Below are positions 37,207 through 49,495 of a stretch of 64,000 nucleotides of DNA, in pieces; position 1 is the stretch's first letter; each line of letters begins with the position of its first letter. Under the pieces are notes generated by a model. The model saw nothing but the letters and a program-made list of their open reading frames with translations, had not been told where the DNA came from and searched no databases. This stretch comes from Chrysomallon squamiferum. Lineage: Eukaryota > Mollusca > Gastropoda > Neomphalida > Peltospiridae. The stretch is taken from assembly GCA_012295275.1 (NCBI GenBank), contig CM022671.1, positions 17,128,956 through 17,192,955 on the forward strand, given 5' to 3'. The translations under genes were made by a program, and so were the position numbers.

Positions 37207-40200
37207 GTACTTATTATTTTGTGAACAAAGACAGGAACTGAAATACAGTTTAACAAAACTAAATGGTTCTCGAAAATTTAATATTTGATGCTCATTTTCT
37301 TAAAATGTACATTAATCTCCATTAAGGAGTTCCCAGAGGAATATTTCATTGTTGGACGATATAAATAAATAACTGTATTTAATGATTTTACTTGGAACAA
37401 CAATAACTTTAGCAGATGCTTAAATCCATCACATCATATAGCATATTATAATTATTTTAAGGAACATATATACAGTTTGCAAAAAATACACGAGTACGAA
37501 GAAATCTTCTGTTAAATGGGGCAGAGGTGCAGTTTTAATGAGGTATCACACAAATGGAAAAAAAAAAAAAAAAAAAAGGAAGAAAAGAAGAGATAATAAC
37601 TACAAAACCCCATCAAAACAAGTAACGACAACAACAGTCTATCTTCAGACTGTCGTAACAAAGTTTGTGTCATTAACAATTAAACAGTAGGTTTACGAAC
37701 CTTACCCAGTCTAGTAAAGGACAGACCATTTGCATTTGATATCAGCTCCATTTCATTGTAATTTGAAAAAAAAAAAAAAATGTTTCTATTATAGAAAAAA
37801 CCCATCTGAATCATCTGATTAATTTAACATGTTTTCAGGACTAAATCTGATACTGAACATAGACCAGGACGAGTACATTCCCTTCTTGACGTCAGGGGCC
37901 GGAGTTCGAGTGCGCATTCACGAGTTCTCGTCTGCCGCGTACATGCTGGAGCAAGGACAGTCGATTCCTGTCGGATTTGAAACATCAATCGGGATTCGGC
38001 CAGTAAGTTTATTTTTAATTTACAGGTTAGTTCTTAAGTGTCTGTCAATCACCATTTATATTAGTTATTTAATTTTCTTTTCACAATTATTTTTATTTTG
38101 TTTTTAATAAAAATTGTAGAATTTATAATATGCTGTTTTATACACATATGAAAACAGTTATTCAAGTCGTTATTTCTTACATTTGAGATATATAACAAAA
38201 TATAATAATAATGGAGAGAAAAATAAAATAAAAAAAGGAAGTCATTTTAAATATTTTAATTACGTAAAAGTTCAGTATTCAGTTTGGAGAATATTGAAAT
38301 AATTAACTAAAATCTGAACAGCAAATTAAACATAAATACTTATGAATACTTGTACGTATCTAATTTATATTTTTATATTACTTTCATGTATATTATTTGA
38401 TAATAATATATACATATTTTATTTGCCTTGCAAAACAAAAGGCTGAAAACAAAAGTAGCAGAGAATGTTTAATTGATACGCTTATTCATTGTTCATTTTC
38501 TTTTCCATAAGGAGCTTTTGAATAATCGTATTTAATTCAGATGGATACTGTAATAAAAACATTTATTTTTTATTTTTAAGAAGCATGTAAATATATCAAA
38601 TATCTTAACACAGTTAAAACATTGCATACTAGAGAAACTATAGATGCATAATGAGATAACAGATATGTCAATGCAACATCTTACGCAACAAAATTAACAG
38701 AACTAAAAATTGTTTAAAAATAATAAGCTAGGGTTAGAATTAATATTGGTAGTGTTAATTATTGGCATTATTATAAATATTATACAACACATTTTGAGAC
38801 AATAGCTTTTTGTAAGCTGTCAGTATGTTTCCAGATGTTTTTGTTTTATGACACAAATTTAGAAATTGTATTTTCCCTTTAATAACCGCATTTGCAGAGT
38901 GCACAATTCAAGAACAGTCCTCATTACAAAACTCACAGTTAAAACGACACTATATTTTAATCTTCGTTATTTAAAATAAAATGGTTGTGAAATTTTCAGG
39001 TTGTGTCAATCAAAATGTCAGCTCCGTTTAGTGACTGTGATCCTGCAGAAACGTTTAGTGACATTTTGGTAAGCCGTCGTTTGAAAATAAACTGAATTCT
39101 GTAAAATCTTAAAACTGGTGTAAGACTTTTTCTTAACTGCAAGATATTTATTTATTTATTTATTTATTTATCTATCTATCTTCATCAACATCATCACAAT
39201 CATCATCATCGTCATAATTATTATCATCATCATCATTATCATTATTGTTGTTGTAATTTTAACATTAGAAATTCAGAAATAACTCCGACCGTTTTTATTG
39301 ATTGATTAAAATATTTATTATAATTATTTATAATAAATTGATATGTATTTATTTATTATGCAGTAGTTATTTAAAATGCTTATACTGTCTTATTTCTCTA
39401 TTTAAAATATGTATAATTCTTCTTTTTTAAAAAATATTTTTATTTAGTGATCTCAAAAACAATGCATACAAGAAGTTATGTGTATTAATATATATATATA
39501 TATATAATTTTTTTTTTTTTTTTTTTTTAATATATTTTATTTAGGGATGTCAAAGAGAATGCGTGGAGAAAGCTATATCTACACAGTGTATATGTTCCAG
39601 ACAGGCAATTTACGAAACTATTTACGACTTCGATGAAGATGATTTTTACTCATCGGGTCCAATACGACCATGTGACAGAGGAGGTTTGTTCATGTATCTT
39701 TACACACCCTGTCTCCTCTACATCACTAGACATAAACACATATCATAAACAGGTTCACTTAGCAGTAGCCAATCTTGTTTCTTTTCTGTACTGTTACGGC
39801 TACTATTACTACTATTATCACTACTATTATTACTACTATTATTACTACTATTATTATACTATTATTATGGCTACTATTACAAGTGCTATTACTACTATTA
39901 TTACGGCTACTATTACTACTACTACTATTACTACAATGTCAACAACAACTACCACACCACTACTATAACTACAGTTGTTACTACTACAGTTACTTACTAC
40001 TAATAACAGTAATACTAATACTACTACTAATAATTAATACTACTACTACAGATATTGCTACATCAGTACTGATTAAGTAATAGTGCTCTAACTATTACTC
40101 TACAGCAACAACTACTACTGCCACTATTTCGATTATACTATAACTGTTACAACAACTACTACTACTTTATATTACACTATTACTACAGCAACTACCACTC

Positions 40201-40796
40201 TGTTACAACAACTGCTACTGCTACTCGTACTACTATTATTACAACCACAACAACTACTTTGAATCTACGTTTGTTGCTACTACTCTACAACTACTACAAC
40301 AACTCTACTGCAGTGACGACTTGCTATTACTACTACTACTACTATATTATTACGTATAACGACCACTGTTACTGATAATAAAATTATGAAAGTATCTAAC
40401 GTTTTATTCAGATATAAAATGTATAAAAGAGGTCATGAGAATGAAACAAACAGGACATCTGTTGTGCGCCGATTGCAGGCACCCATGCAGGTACATTTTT
40501 AATTATTTACACACACATCATCATCATTATCATCAACATCCCTCACCATGAACGGCATAATATTCATTATTTTTAATATCATTATTGTAATCATTGTTTT
40601 CATCATCATAATGTTCATCGCTGTTGTTGCAGCTGTTGTTGTCTTTATTGTAGAAAACACACATATGAGATGACAATGTCAATGACGCAGTACCCGTCTT
40701 CAAATTATGACCCTGTACTGCAGTATCTGCTTTCACAGAAAAAAGACAAACCTTTGTATTCTCAAACAGACACCAGGTAGAGTGGTCTTCTCTTTA

Positions 40797-40833
<37 letters not shown>

Positions 40834-41771
40834 TGTATCTGTGTGTGTGTGTGTGTGTGTGCGTGCGTGTTTAAAATGAAGTAACATCAAAAATAAAATG
40901 TTTTGTTTTGAAGACACTATCAGCATAGGCTATTGCGGATCCTGTTAAGAATTTTTATTAATTCATTTATACCTTATTTTGTCTATTATCATCATAATAC
41001 TTACACGCCCCGTTTTGTCTATCGTAATATCTCTATTAAATTTATCATATTATCTAGATACTCTATTTTATCTATCATAATATCTATATGCCCTATTTTT
41101 TTTTTATCCTTATAATATTTTGTCTGTCATAAAAATCAACATGCCCTGTCTTGTTTATTTTCATATTACATGCCATCTTTTGTTCACTTCATAATATCTA
41201 CATGTCTATTTTGTCTATCATTGTAACTGTAATCTTCCAGCTAGAAGAGTCTTACAAGACTGTTTATGACAGTTTTGATCAGCACCTATTCATCAGTAGA
41301 CTGAAACAAAATTTTTGTTTTTAAATTTTATGTGTTTCATGATAAGCCTTCAGAATAGAGTTGTACTATCTTCAGCTTCTCTGAGCAGTTATTTAAAAGT
41401 AACAATTTATTTGGTAGTCAGTGTGTATTATGTGATTTGCTGCAAAATATACATATATAAATTAATACGTTTAAAATTCTTGTTTTTACAGGAAAAACAT
41501 TCTTTCATTGAAAGTCTACTTCACTGATCTTGAAGAAGAAATTAAGACGGAGGAGGAGGCCTATCCTGTATGTAATTTTATGTTTAAATGTGCTTGTTTA
41601 ATGAAAGGAAACCAAAATTGCATGACACACAGACACATGAAAATATTCACCTGGATTTTTAAATATTTCTAGTTAAAAATGTTTAGTTGGGTGCCTTCTT
41701 CTTCTTCTTCTTGTTATTGTTGTTACTACTGCTGTTATTAATTATCATCATTATTATTATTAGTTGCTATT

Positions 41772-41842
<71 letters not shown>

Positions 41843-42092
41843 TATTATTATTATTATTAAAACACATAAAAATATGCTTTGAAATGTTTTTGGAGTAAAA
41901 CAGCCTCTCAGTTGTTTTTTTCTGTTACAGTTTGAAAACTTGCTGAGTGACATTGGAGGACAGCTTGGACTGTGGCTAGGAATTTCGATCATATCAATTT
42001 GTGAATGTTTTGAGCTGATATATTTAATATTTGCCAGCATGTTCACTAAACGAAAATCTGAAGTTCAAACGTTTATTCCAGACAGACAGTGA
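30993..42092 (+). CDS. DEG/ENaC family sodium channel subunit (FMRFamide-gated/ASIC-like), 12 exons
   Basis: Exons 30993-31168, 32435-32615, 33221-33266, 33807-33948, 36375-36481, 37839-38002, 39000-39068, 39545-39683, 40412-40490, 40654-40776, 41492-41567 and 41931-42092 join in phase to 487 aa. This is a trimeric amiloride-type cation channel subunit of the plasma membrane with two TMs. Seen: N-terminal His-Gly gating motif (TSAHG, residues 15-19), TM1 about 33-53, FPSVTICN at 75-82, GTCYQF, GLNLILNIDQDEYIPF, a Cys-rich segment, a QYPS-type motif, and TM2 with the GLWLGIS filter at 447-453. The family is 500-900 aa, so this is a compact member. The LNIDQDEY and SAHG context resembles FMRFamide-gated channels, but the ligand cannot be read from sequence. 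Confidence 0.9.
32328..32430. repeat. (TTC)n(TTA)n microsatellite forming the exon 2 acceptor tract
   Basis: About 20 TTC and 13 ATT units end four bases before the acceptor AG of DEG/ENaC exon 2, so the repeat supplies the polypyrimidine tract. Confidence 0.93.
32435..32615 (+). CDS. DEG/ENaC exon 2 (post-TM1)
   Basis: RPVTPTTVVQSKPLIFPS, then VTICNLNPAQL to SLFPDNL. FPSVTICN is the family signature after TM1. The acceptor tttcag|GAGACC is preceded directly by (TTC)n and (ATT)n repeats. Donor is CTA|gtaagt. Confidence 0.93.
32712..32802. repeat. (CT)n tract in DEG/ENaC intron 2
   Basis: About 45 uninterrupted CT units, roughly 100 bp after the exon 2 donor. Confidence 0.97.
33221..33266 (+). 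CDS. DEG/ENaC exon 3 (short extracellular exon)
   Basis: A 46-bp exon encoding ILVTDNSEPEIGNSS, with acceptor tttacag|ATACTT and donor TCAT|gtaagt. An alternative donor ATAG|gtaact at 33256-33257 has the same phase and would drop three residues. Confidence 0.8.
33673..33800. repeat. (GTT)n microsatellite forming the exon 4 acceptor tract
   Basis: Interrupted GTT/ATT repeats run to six bases before the acceptor AG of DEG/ENaC exon 4. Confidence 0.92.
33807..33948 (+). CDS. DEG/ENaC exon 4 (extracellular domain)
   Basis: Encodes QDLLDEYAEEFMMRFNAGGD to FLVDCTFAGRVCSLS, with two Cys. The acceptor acgcag|TACAAG follows a (GTT)n run. Donor is TATC|gtaagt. Confidence 0.9.
34190..34325. mobile_element. 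SINE-like repeat fragment in DEG/ENaC intron 4
   Basis: Contains ctctgcggtaagtggcctag, tttcctgttcataggaaggt, then ctccttgctgctaa and gagcgggttttcttc. It shares word order with the fragments near 11990 and 13100. The terminal part resembles a widespread molluscan interspersed repeat I recall; unconfirmed. Confidence 0.5.
35025..35520. repeat. Degenerate interstitial TTAGGG (telomere-type) array
   Basis: About 500 bp of repeated agggttagggtta units with many variants (agggtcagtg, gggttaaggt, gggttatggt). The G-rich strand is plus. It lies inside DEG/ENaC intron 4, with coding exons on both sides, so it is not a chromosome end. The bases immediately before it are also GTTAGGGTT-poor, so the array has a sharp start. 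Confidence 0.9.
36375..36481 (+). CDS. DEG/ENaC exon 5 (GTCYQF segment)
   Basis: Encodes DFQRLNNFDYGTCYQFPN and NGILFHNAGSVF. Asp-x-Gly-x-Cys-Tyr-x-Phe is a conserved block of the channel ectodomain. Acceptor is cttag|AGATTT and donor TTTG|gtaagt. Confidence 0.93.
36853..37208. repeat. (GT)n microsatellites in DEG/ENaC intron 5
   Basis: GT runs at about 36853-36902 and 37162-37208, separated by about 260 bp of unique sequence. Confidence 0.9.
37839..38002 (+). CDS. DEG/ENaC exon 6 (palm-domain block)
   Basis: Encodes GLNLILNIDQDEYIPFLTSG, then AGVRVRIHEF and the stretch to VGFETSIGIRP. The G-L-x-L-x-L-N block followed by GVRVxIHE is characteristic of DEG/ENaC ectodomains. Donor is CCA|gtaagt. 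Confidence 0.94.
39000..39068 (+). CDS. DEG/ENaC exon 7
   Basis: A 69-bp phase-0 exon encoding VVSIKMSAPFSDCDPAETF and SDIL. Acceptor is ttttcag|GTTGTG and donor TTG|gtaagc. One Cys opens the Cys-rich segment. Confidence 0.88.
39545..39683 (+). CDS. DEG/ENaC exon 8 (Cys-rich thumb)
   Basis: Encodes GCQRECVEKAISTQCICSRQ to the acidic stretch YDFDEDDFYSSG and RPCDRG. The C-x3-C-x8-C-x-C spacing matches the family's Cys-rich domain. Donor is GGAG|gtttgt. Confidence 0.93.
39770..40380. repeat. Degenerate (ACT/ATT)n trinucleotide region
   Basis: About 600 bp of imperfect TACTAC, TATTAC and CAACTAC repeats in DEG/ENaC intron 8. Long ORFs of Tyr, Thr or Leu runs here are artefacts. Confidence 0.9.
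40412..40490 (+). CDS. DEG/ENaC exon 9 (Cys-rich thumb end)
   Basis: Encodes DIKCIKEVMRMKQTGHLLCA and DCRHPCR, the CxxCxxxC block before the last ectodomain strands. Acceptor is attcag|ATATAA and donor GCAG|gtacat. Confidence 0.92.
40654..40776 (+). CDS. DEG/ENaC exon 10
   Basis: Encodes KHTYEMTMSMTQYPSSNYDP to LYSQTDTR. YExTxSxxxYPS corresponds to the conserved YxxxxSxxxWPS block of the family. Acceptor is attgtag|AAAACA and donor CCAG|gtagag. Confidence 0.92.
41492..41567 (+). CDS. DEG/ENaC exon 11
   Basis: Encodes KNILSLKVYFTDLEEEIKTE and EEAYP, the final beta strand (LKVYFxxL) before TM2. Acceptor is tttacag|GAAAAA and donor CCT|gtatgt. Confidence 0.92.
41770..41862. repeat. (ATC)n microsatellite
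   Basis: About 24 ATC units then ATT units, 70-160 bp upstream of the last DEG/ENaC exon. Confidence 0.96.
41931..42092 (+). CDS. DEG/ENaC exon 12 (TM2, filter and stop)
   Basis: Encodes FENLLSDIGGQLGLWLGISI, then the rest of TM2 (ICECFELIYLIFASMF) and a short basic tail ending PDRQ and TGA. GLWLGIS holds the Gly-x-Ser selectivity filter and the pre-TM2 degenerin-site region. Acceptor is gttacag|TTTGAA. Confidence 0.95.
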   Translation, partial: FENLLSDIGGQLGLWLGISIISICECFELIYLIFASMFTKRKSEVQTFIPDRQ

Positions 42093-42182
42093 AAGAAAAC
42101 AATGGCAAAGAAAAAAGAAAACAATAAAAAAAAAAAATAAAAAAAAAAGCAAAGAATTAGCAAAAAATGATAATAAAAAAAA

Positions 42183-42225
<43 letters not shown>

Positions 42226-42862
42226 AATCAAAGTAAATCAAAAAGATATCATTTAAAAATCTTTAATATTTGGTATTTTCTAAAATAAATCTGTGCTTGA
42301 ATAATGTTATTTTTAATGAATTTTCAAACAGATGCAATTTCCACATTTACAATATTTTTATAAGAACCCATTATATTGAACTTGTTGAATCTTTTAATGT
42401 CTTTATATATCTATATCTGTATCTATATAGAAAAATAGACAGAGAGAGACAGTATAAAGCACATGTTAGCTAGTGCATGAAATTTTGTTGTTTGAAAAAT
42501 TTGATAATTTAATTACTGAAGCAAATTCATGTAGACTATACGACTATCACTGCATAAATCAGTTTCATTTCCTACTTCTCTGAAGTTAGAGAAGTCTTTG
42601 CTCTCTGCCTTTCAAACAACAAAACATTTCCCTAACTTAAATAACTGATATAAAACAAAAACATAACAAACAACTACAACTCAGTGCTTTTTGTTTTTAT
42701 TACAATTAAAACTAATAAAAACAACAAACAGCTACATAATATTTCATTGTTTATGAGATAATCGCTTTTTTTCTGATATGAATGATATAAATAAATAAAA
42801 CTTGTAAATGAATTAATTATTAAGAAACAAAATAACTGTCCACTATAGTGAATAGATGGTAG

Positions 42863-42893
<31 letters not shown>

Positions 42894-43655
42894 AAAACAT
42901 GCACAGTATTTTGTAGTGTGGGAATTTATGGTATGTGAAGTTACATAAACAGGTGGTCATTTATTTGGAAATGAAAATACATGACAAAGCTTAGCTTCAG
43001 TAATGAAAACAATGATCTTGTGTATCATTTAATAAAAAAGTTATTTATAATAACATTAAATAAAATTATGAAGCATCTATTCAGATGATTTGTATTTGTA
43101 AAATACATTTGTTTATTATAAAGCTTTCCCCAGAAGAAATGCAATATATAAAACTATATAAAAATGTATAATAAAGCTTACTAATAAAATTTAAATAAAT
43201 TATGAATATCAAGTCCAGTCATTAAGAATGTGTACTAATTGAACTAGTAATTAGTGTTGAAAATTTTCAAATATTTGCCCAAATGTCATGTTTTTTATTT
43301 GGCACATTTTATTCAATGAATATTTGTCATTTTATTTAGCCTCAAGAATTCTGAGATTTTCAAAATAATCTATTAAATATTATTAATTTTTACTGGAGAA
43401 TGTGATTTTATTAGGCATTGCTTTGTTAAAAATACAGGAATGGTTTTAATGTAATGTTGAATCCAGCCACAAAATGACGAATTCAGAAGCTTTTATATTT
43501 TCCTCATGTGTGAATTTTGTATTTTTAATAAGACACTTAGACTTTTGTTAAATGTTTATGTTGTAAATTTTTCATTGTAGAACTTGTATTTCTCTTCATA
43601 CATGTGTGTGTTTATATATACATCATTATATTTATGTATGTATCTATGGGTGTAA

Positions 43656-43702
<47 letters not shown>

Positions 43703-45662
43703 TGTGTTTTTCAGTGTGTGTGTGTGTGCATGTGTGGAGTATTTTCAAAATTAAAGCTGATACAATTATTATTTTGGAATGGCAGACTTTTCAGATAACA
43801 TTTTAAGGAAACATCTAATGATTATAATGTAGATGAAATAAGAAAAGATTTTAAAAATTCTAAATATTTTTCTTCACTTAAAATTGAAAGCGACATCAAA
43901 AGCAAATTAGAAGGCAAATTAACAATCATTGCACCTTGCAATATACAGTAATTAAAAAAATCATTTTAATAAAATAATCCTCATTTATGGCAAAATAAAT
44001 CCACACCTACATAAAAAAAATCAAGTGTTTTGCTGACAAGCAAATGTCAAAGTGGAATGTTGTAAAGCCAAGATAACTATACATAAAAATATCTCTTTAC
44101 CCTGTGAAGTTTGCAGATAATAAATAAATAAATAAATAATCAATAAATAATAGAAAAATAATAATAATAATAAGAAGAAGAAGAAGAAGAAAAAAAAAAG
44201 GTAAATATAATGTAAATGAATTAACAAAAAACAAAACTACTGTAAATATTACTGTTATTATAATGACAAAAGTATGGTTGTTTTTTTTCTTCTCAAAAAT
44301 ATAAAAAATAAATAAATAAATAAATAAAAATAAATAGAAACAAATTAAAATAAAAACAGATGACAAGAAAGGAACTCTATAAGCAGATTTGCTAGTTACT
44401 TTAAACAAGGGAATGATATTACAACAGGAATACAAGACCAGGTAATTCTACAATATCTAACAACAATTAGACACATTTAACAATATTAACTACTTTCAGT
44501 TCATAACTGGCTACTTATTACGATTAAAGCAACATATACATGTAAAAACAAGTTATAAATAATAATAATTAAATATTTATAATTTTGTCTTTCAGTTAAA
44601 AAATACACTTTGTCCAAATTCGTGACTGAAAAACATTAAGTGTACACTGCATATGCATCATCATCTTTATTATTATATGTTTTAATTTCTATTTCCAAAA
44701 TGCATATTGTTCATGACGTATGTTTACCTTCAATATATCTATATAAATCTCTTTTAATATAATTTTGCTATAAAGAGTTAAAAAAATATAAATAAAATCA
44801 GTATAGTTATAACACTAACACACTACATATAAATTATTTTTAAAAACTGTGGACCTGTCCCAAACAACCAGCTAAAAAAACAACACACAACTAAAACAAA
44901 TTAATTAAAAAAAACAAAAACAAAAAAAATTCAAGTTAAAAAAATATATAAAATAATCCCCAGTATAATTATTTGCTGTTAAACACAATGATATACATTT
45001 TTTTTTTTTTTTTTTCATCTTCAGTCTCTTAACATCAATAAATTATTAAAAAAAAATAAATAAATAAATAAATAAAAAATAAAAATTTATGAAATATAAA
45101 ATAAAATAAATAAATATAATATTATTGCATAATAAGAATAAATGCTAATCTATTAGAATTTATAACTGATAACACAGCCTTTGGATTTACGATATAAAAA
45201 AAACAGTAAATGCAATGTTTGTATGACAATAAAAATGTATATATTAAAGAGAAAACTACTGTAAAATGTACAGATCCGCAACCACAAATTATAACTAAAC
45301 AAATACAGAAGAACGTGACACATTATATATGTGCATTTTAAAACATGTGAAACATAATGGTATTTTTTTATTTCAGATTACACATGTACATTATGGACAA
45401 ATAACGCATGGGTTTATTAATAAACAAAACAAAATATAAATTTTCTTTGTTCTTCTTTAATTTTTATTAAAATAAAATAAAACAAAATAAAATAGCTATA
45501 ACCTGACGATATCATTTGACATTATTATTGCATTGCTAAGTTATTATAAAATCTACACAGAAAGATTTATTTGATGAATAAGAAAATAATAAAACAACAT
45601 TACATTTTTGAATTTTGATTTTGGACATTTGATATCATAATTGCATTGCTATTTTATAAGAA

Positions 45663-45693
<31 letters not shown>

Positions 45694-48299
45694 TCCCTTG
45701 TTAACATTATTTCCCTCTAAAAATTCATTTCATGTGGGTTTCCTGATTGATATATGATTTGTCAATGCAAGTAATGTTCTGAAGATGTTCAATACAAAAT
45801 GAAATTTGACTACAATATTTCTACAAATTATAAAATTTCTAAGTACATCGAACACATACAAAGCTGATTAAGCTCTAAAAAAAAAAAAAAAAATTTAATT
45901 TAAATCGTAGATTAGTTACATGATAGTTTTTTTTTTTAAGTCATGGTTAACTCTAAAAGTAAAAGGCAAATTTAAAAGTAAGTATAATATTATGAATAAA
46001 TGGTTAATGTACATTTTGTGTACTTCTAAGTTACTGTTCAAGATATATTTATTATTTTTGTTAATAATAAAGTTATAACAATAAAATAATATTATTAGGG
46101 GAATCAGCAAGGCACATAATTACATTTTATTTTATTGAGACAGTGTAAATCAAAATATTATTTAATATTATATAAAATAAAACCTTCGTAGATGGAAGCA
46201 CTCACTAATAAAAAAAACCTATCCTCAATCTGTTAGGGATTTTTGTGTTTTTCATTTTCTCTAAAATTAAAAGAATAATAAAATAAATAAATAAATAAAT
46301 AAAAAAGTAATAATACTAATAATAATGATAATAAAAAATATGTAACATGTAGCCTCATTTTGTTAATATAAATTTGTATATTTTAGAGCTATACTTTATT
46401 ATCAGCAAATACTGAATACAACAACACAGTAATATGGAAAAGTGAAGAGATCTCAATTATTTAGCCTGTGTGTAATCTCTCTCTACAGGTTCACTTATTA
46501 ACATGTTAATCAAATAAAACTGTTATGAGTCACCACTATAAAATATACACATAGGCATTAGGTGTCTTTATAATAATCAGCTAATTAGTACAATAAATAT
46601 ATTTTTGTCAATAAAATGTAGGTTTACTAAGACACATTTTTTCAGTATTTTAACACAGCTATTCTCATGACATGGTGAACCTATATAATAAGAATAACTA
46701 ACAGTTGTTTGTTTTATAAGATTTCTCAAATGAATTAAACATTTTGGTTGAGATGGAAGAAACACGAAGGGACGTAACTCTTGACAGACACATTTTATTA
46801 CATAATGAATGGATGAGAACTGAACTGATGATGAGTTTCAGAACAAACCCTGTGATGATTTGAACATGACTTGTTTTATGGCGAATATCTTTATGATTTA
46901 AGTATTTGCTTCTTATCCATTAATTTACTTATAATAATTTGGTGGGACCAGTCTCAATCTGAGAAAGAATATCATAGATGTATGTCAAAGTGAAAACTTG
47001 TTTGTCAAAACCAAAGGTCAGTATAAAATCAGCAGCATCATTCTTAAAGTGATAACTTATAAAATGCAAACACATTACAACAAATAACAACTAAAATGTT
47101 ATTAATGTATAGTAAAAACATGAGAATATAAAATTATGCTTAAAAATTTTGTTAATTAAAACAATATATAATCATTTGTCATTATGGTTCATGTTTTTAA
47201 TTAAATTTCTTTTATATATATATATACATACTGAAACATATTGTGGTTTTTTTTTGTTTTTTTTTTTTTATTTTTTTAAAATAATCTATTCAGATACTGT
47301 GAAAATAAATCAAGATTGTTTTTTTTACTGTTAAGAAGAAATAAATAATATTTATATTTACCGAACATTCTCTGAATGCTAAAAAGATTTTTGTTTAATT
47401 TTGACTTTTTTTAAGATGCTGCTGTCCTGTGTAGAGCTAATTATCTTATTTGCCTACACTAGCTTCTTTTCTTTCTTTCCTTCTTTCTTTAACTGAACAA
47501 TTTTCTCAAATAGATGGATAAACCCTGAAGAAAACCATTTGCATTTATTCCCTGATTTTGTTCACCAACGATTAATTATTAGTGTTAGTAATTATAATTA
47601 TAATCCTTTATAAATCTCAAATTAATTATTATGACTATTTATTAGCATATATTTAAATGTATTAAACTTTTACCTACTGGATTCTTCTGTACCAGATCTG
47701 CTAAGTTTTGACTAATATACACATTAACTGAACCATAATTATATAACCTGAAGTTTATTTTTTTTTTTATTCCTGAACAAATCTATAATTGATTATTTCA
47801 GAAAATGATTATAAATCTGTATAAAATATTTACATTTAAATAAAGTGTTTTTGATATGCTACAGTTTGCATTATACTGAAAAAAGAAAATAAAATCCTTT
47901 CACTAAATCAATACCAATACCATAATGAAATAATGAACAAATTTGTACATTTTTAACCATAAACCTTAAATTAATATTAAAAATAAACTATTTTAAACAA
48001 ATGCATTAAACATATAATAAAATGTAACAGCAATATTTTTAAAATTTTAGTTTAAATGATTAATTTTTAACTTACTTGAAATAATTATTTGCTAAATAAA
48101 ACAATATTCATAATACTTTCCAGGTTTAAACATATGTAAAGAATTAAAAATATTTTTAAAAATTATTTAACTTGTTCCATAATTTCAATGTACATTGATG
48201 TGACCAATATAAGTGCTAATGCAAGCTTCATTATAATAACTGAAAATAAATAAGAAATCATTGAGGTGAATATAATCTCATTATGAAATAATAATAATT

Positions 48300-48349
<50 letters not shown>

Positions 48350-48643
48350 TTTATCACTTTAAATATTATTAAATATATAAATTAAATAAATAAATTAAAT
48401 AATAAAAAAAAAAAAAATAAAATAAAATAAAATAAAGATATTTGTGTACTATATGCCCTATGTCAATCTGCACAAAGAACTGCATGTTAATAACAGTTCA
48501 TTTTTACCAAAACATACACAAACACATGACTGTTACAAAATGATTATAGCTTGTAAAATATATATCAGCAGTTTGATACAGGAATGCATTATGTAAATAT
48601 AAAACTATAATACAATGATATACTAAAAAAAAAAAAAAAAAAA

Positions 48644-48684
<41 letters not shown>

Positions 48685-48944
48685 AATAAATAAATAAAAT
48701 AAAATAAAAAGGCAAGAGAACAATATATCTGACAGCAAAAATTTGACCTAGTCATTCTGAATGTGATTTCAAAGTGAAATATTCCTACAGCAGATATTAA
48801 TTTAACAGCTGAAAATAAAAATAAAAATATATAAAAATGAGAACCACAGCCATTGTTCTGAAGGTTAAAAATCCTTTATCCCAAATCCAAAAAGCTTAAA
48901 AAATCCTGTGATAAAGCATCTTATCCTCTTTGTTTTCTTCACGT

Positions 48945-48979
<35 letters not shown>

Positions 48980-49495
48980 TGTATATCTAAGATTATTTCT
49001 TCAGGTATAATTTATATACATCCAGAAAATAGATACATTAATAGATACTATTCCTCCACCCATCGTTGCTTATGTTTGTGTTTTCATATACACCAGTTCA
49101 CATTTTCTCTCAAAATGTGTAATTTATATAAATGTGTCTTAATTAGCAATTGTAAATATTACTGAATGTTTTAGTTACAAATGAATAATAAAGACAAATG
49201 TTATACTCAGACTTCAAGGATTTCAGATAAGGGATGGTTAACCTGTAAATTGGTAAATCATTTTAAATTCTCTAGCTGCCTGTTTAACAAATTTAATGCT
49301 AATAAATGGCTAAAATTAATTTGCCTCACAGAAAATAAAATAATAAAAAATTAATAAAAATACAATAATTTTATATGTATATATATATATTATGTATATA
49401 TATCTATATAAATATATGTGTATGTGCAAAAAAAAGCTGAAGATAAGAAATGAACTAAATAATGTTATTTTAAAATGATATTACTGATTGACTCA
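42093..49495. other. AT-rich intergenic stretch between convergent genes
   Basis: About 7.4 kb downstream of both the DEG/ENaC gene and the glycosyltransferase, so it includes both 3' UTRs. It holds an (AAAT)n run at 42181-42225, a CA repeat at 43659-43700, an (AAT)n run at 48300-48350 and a poly-A/T tract at 48625-48682. AATAAA words are too frequent to pick polyadenylation sites. I see no other gene. Confidence 0.6.
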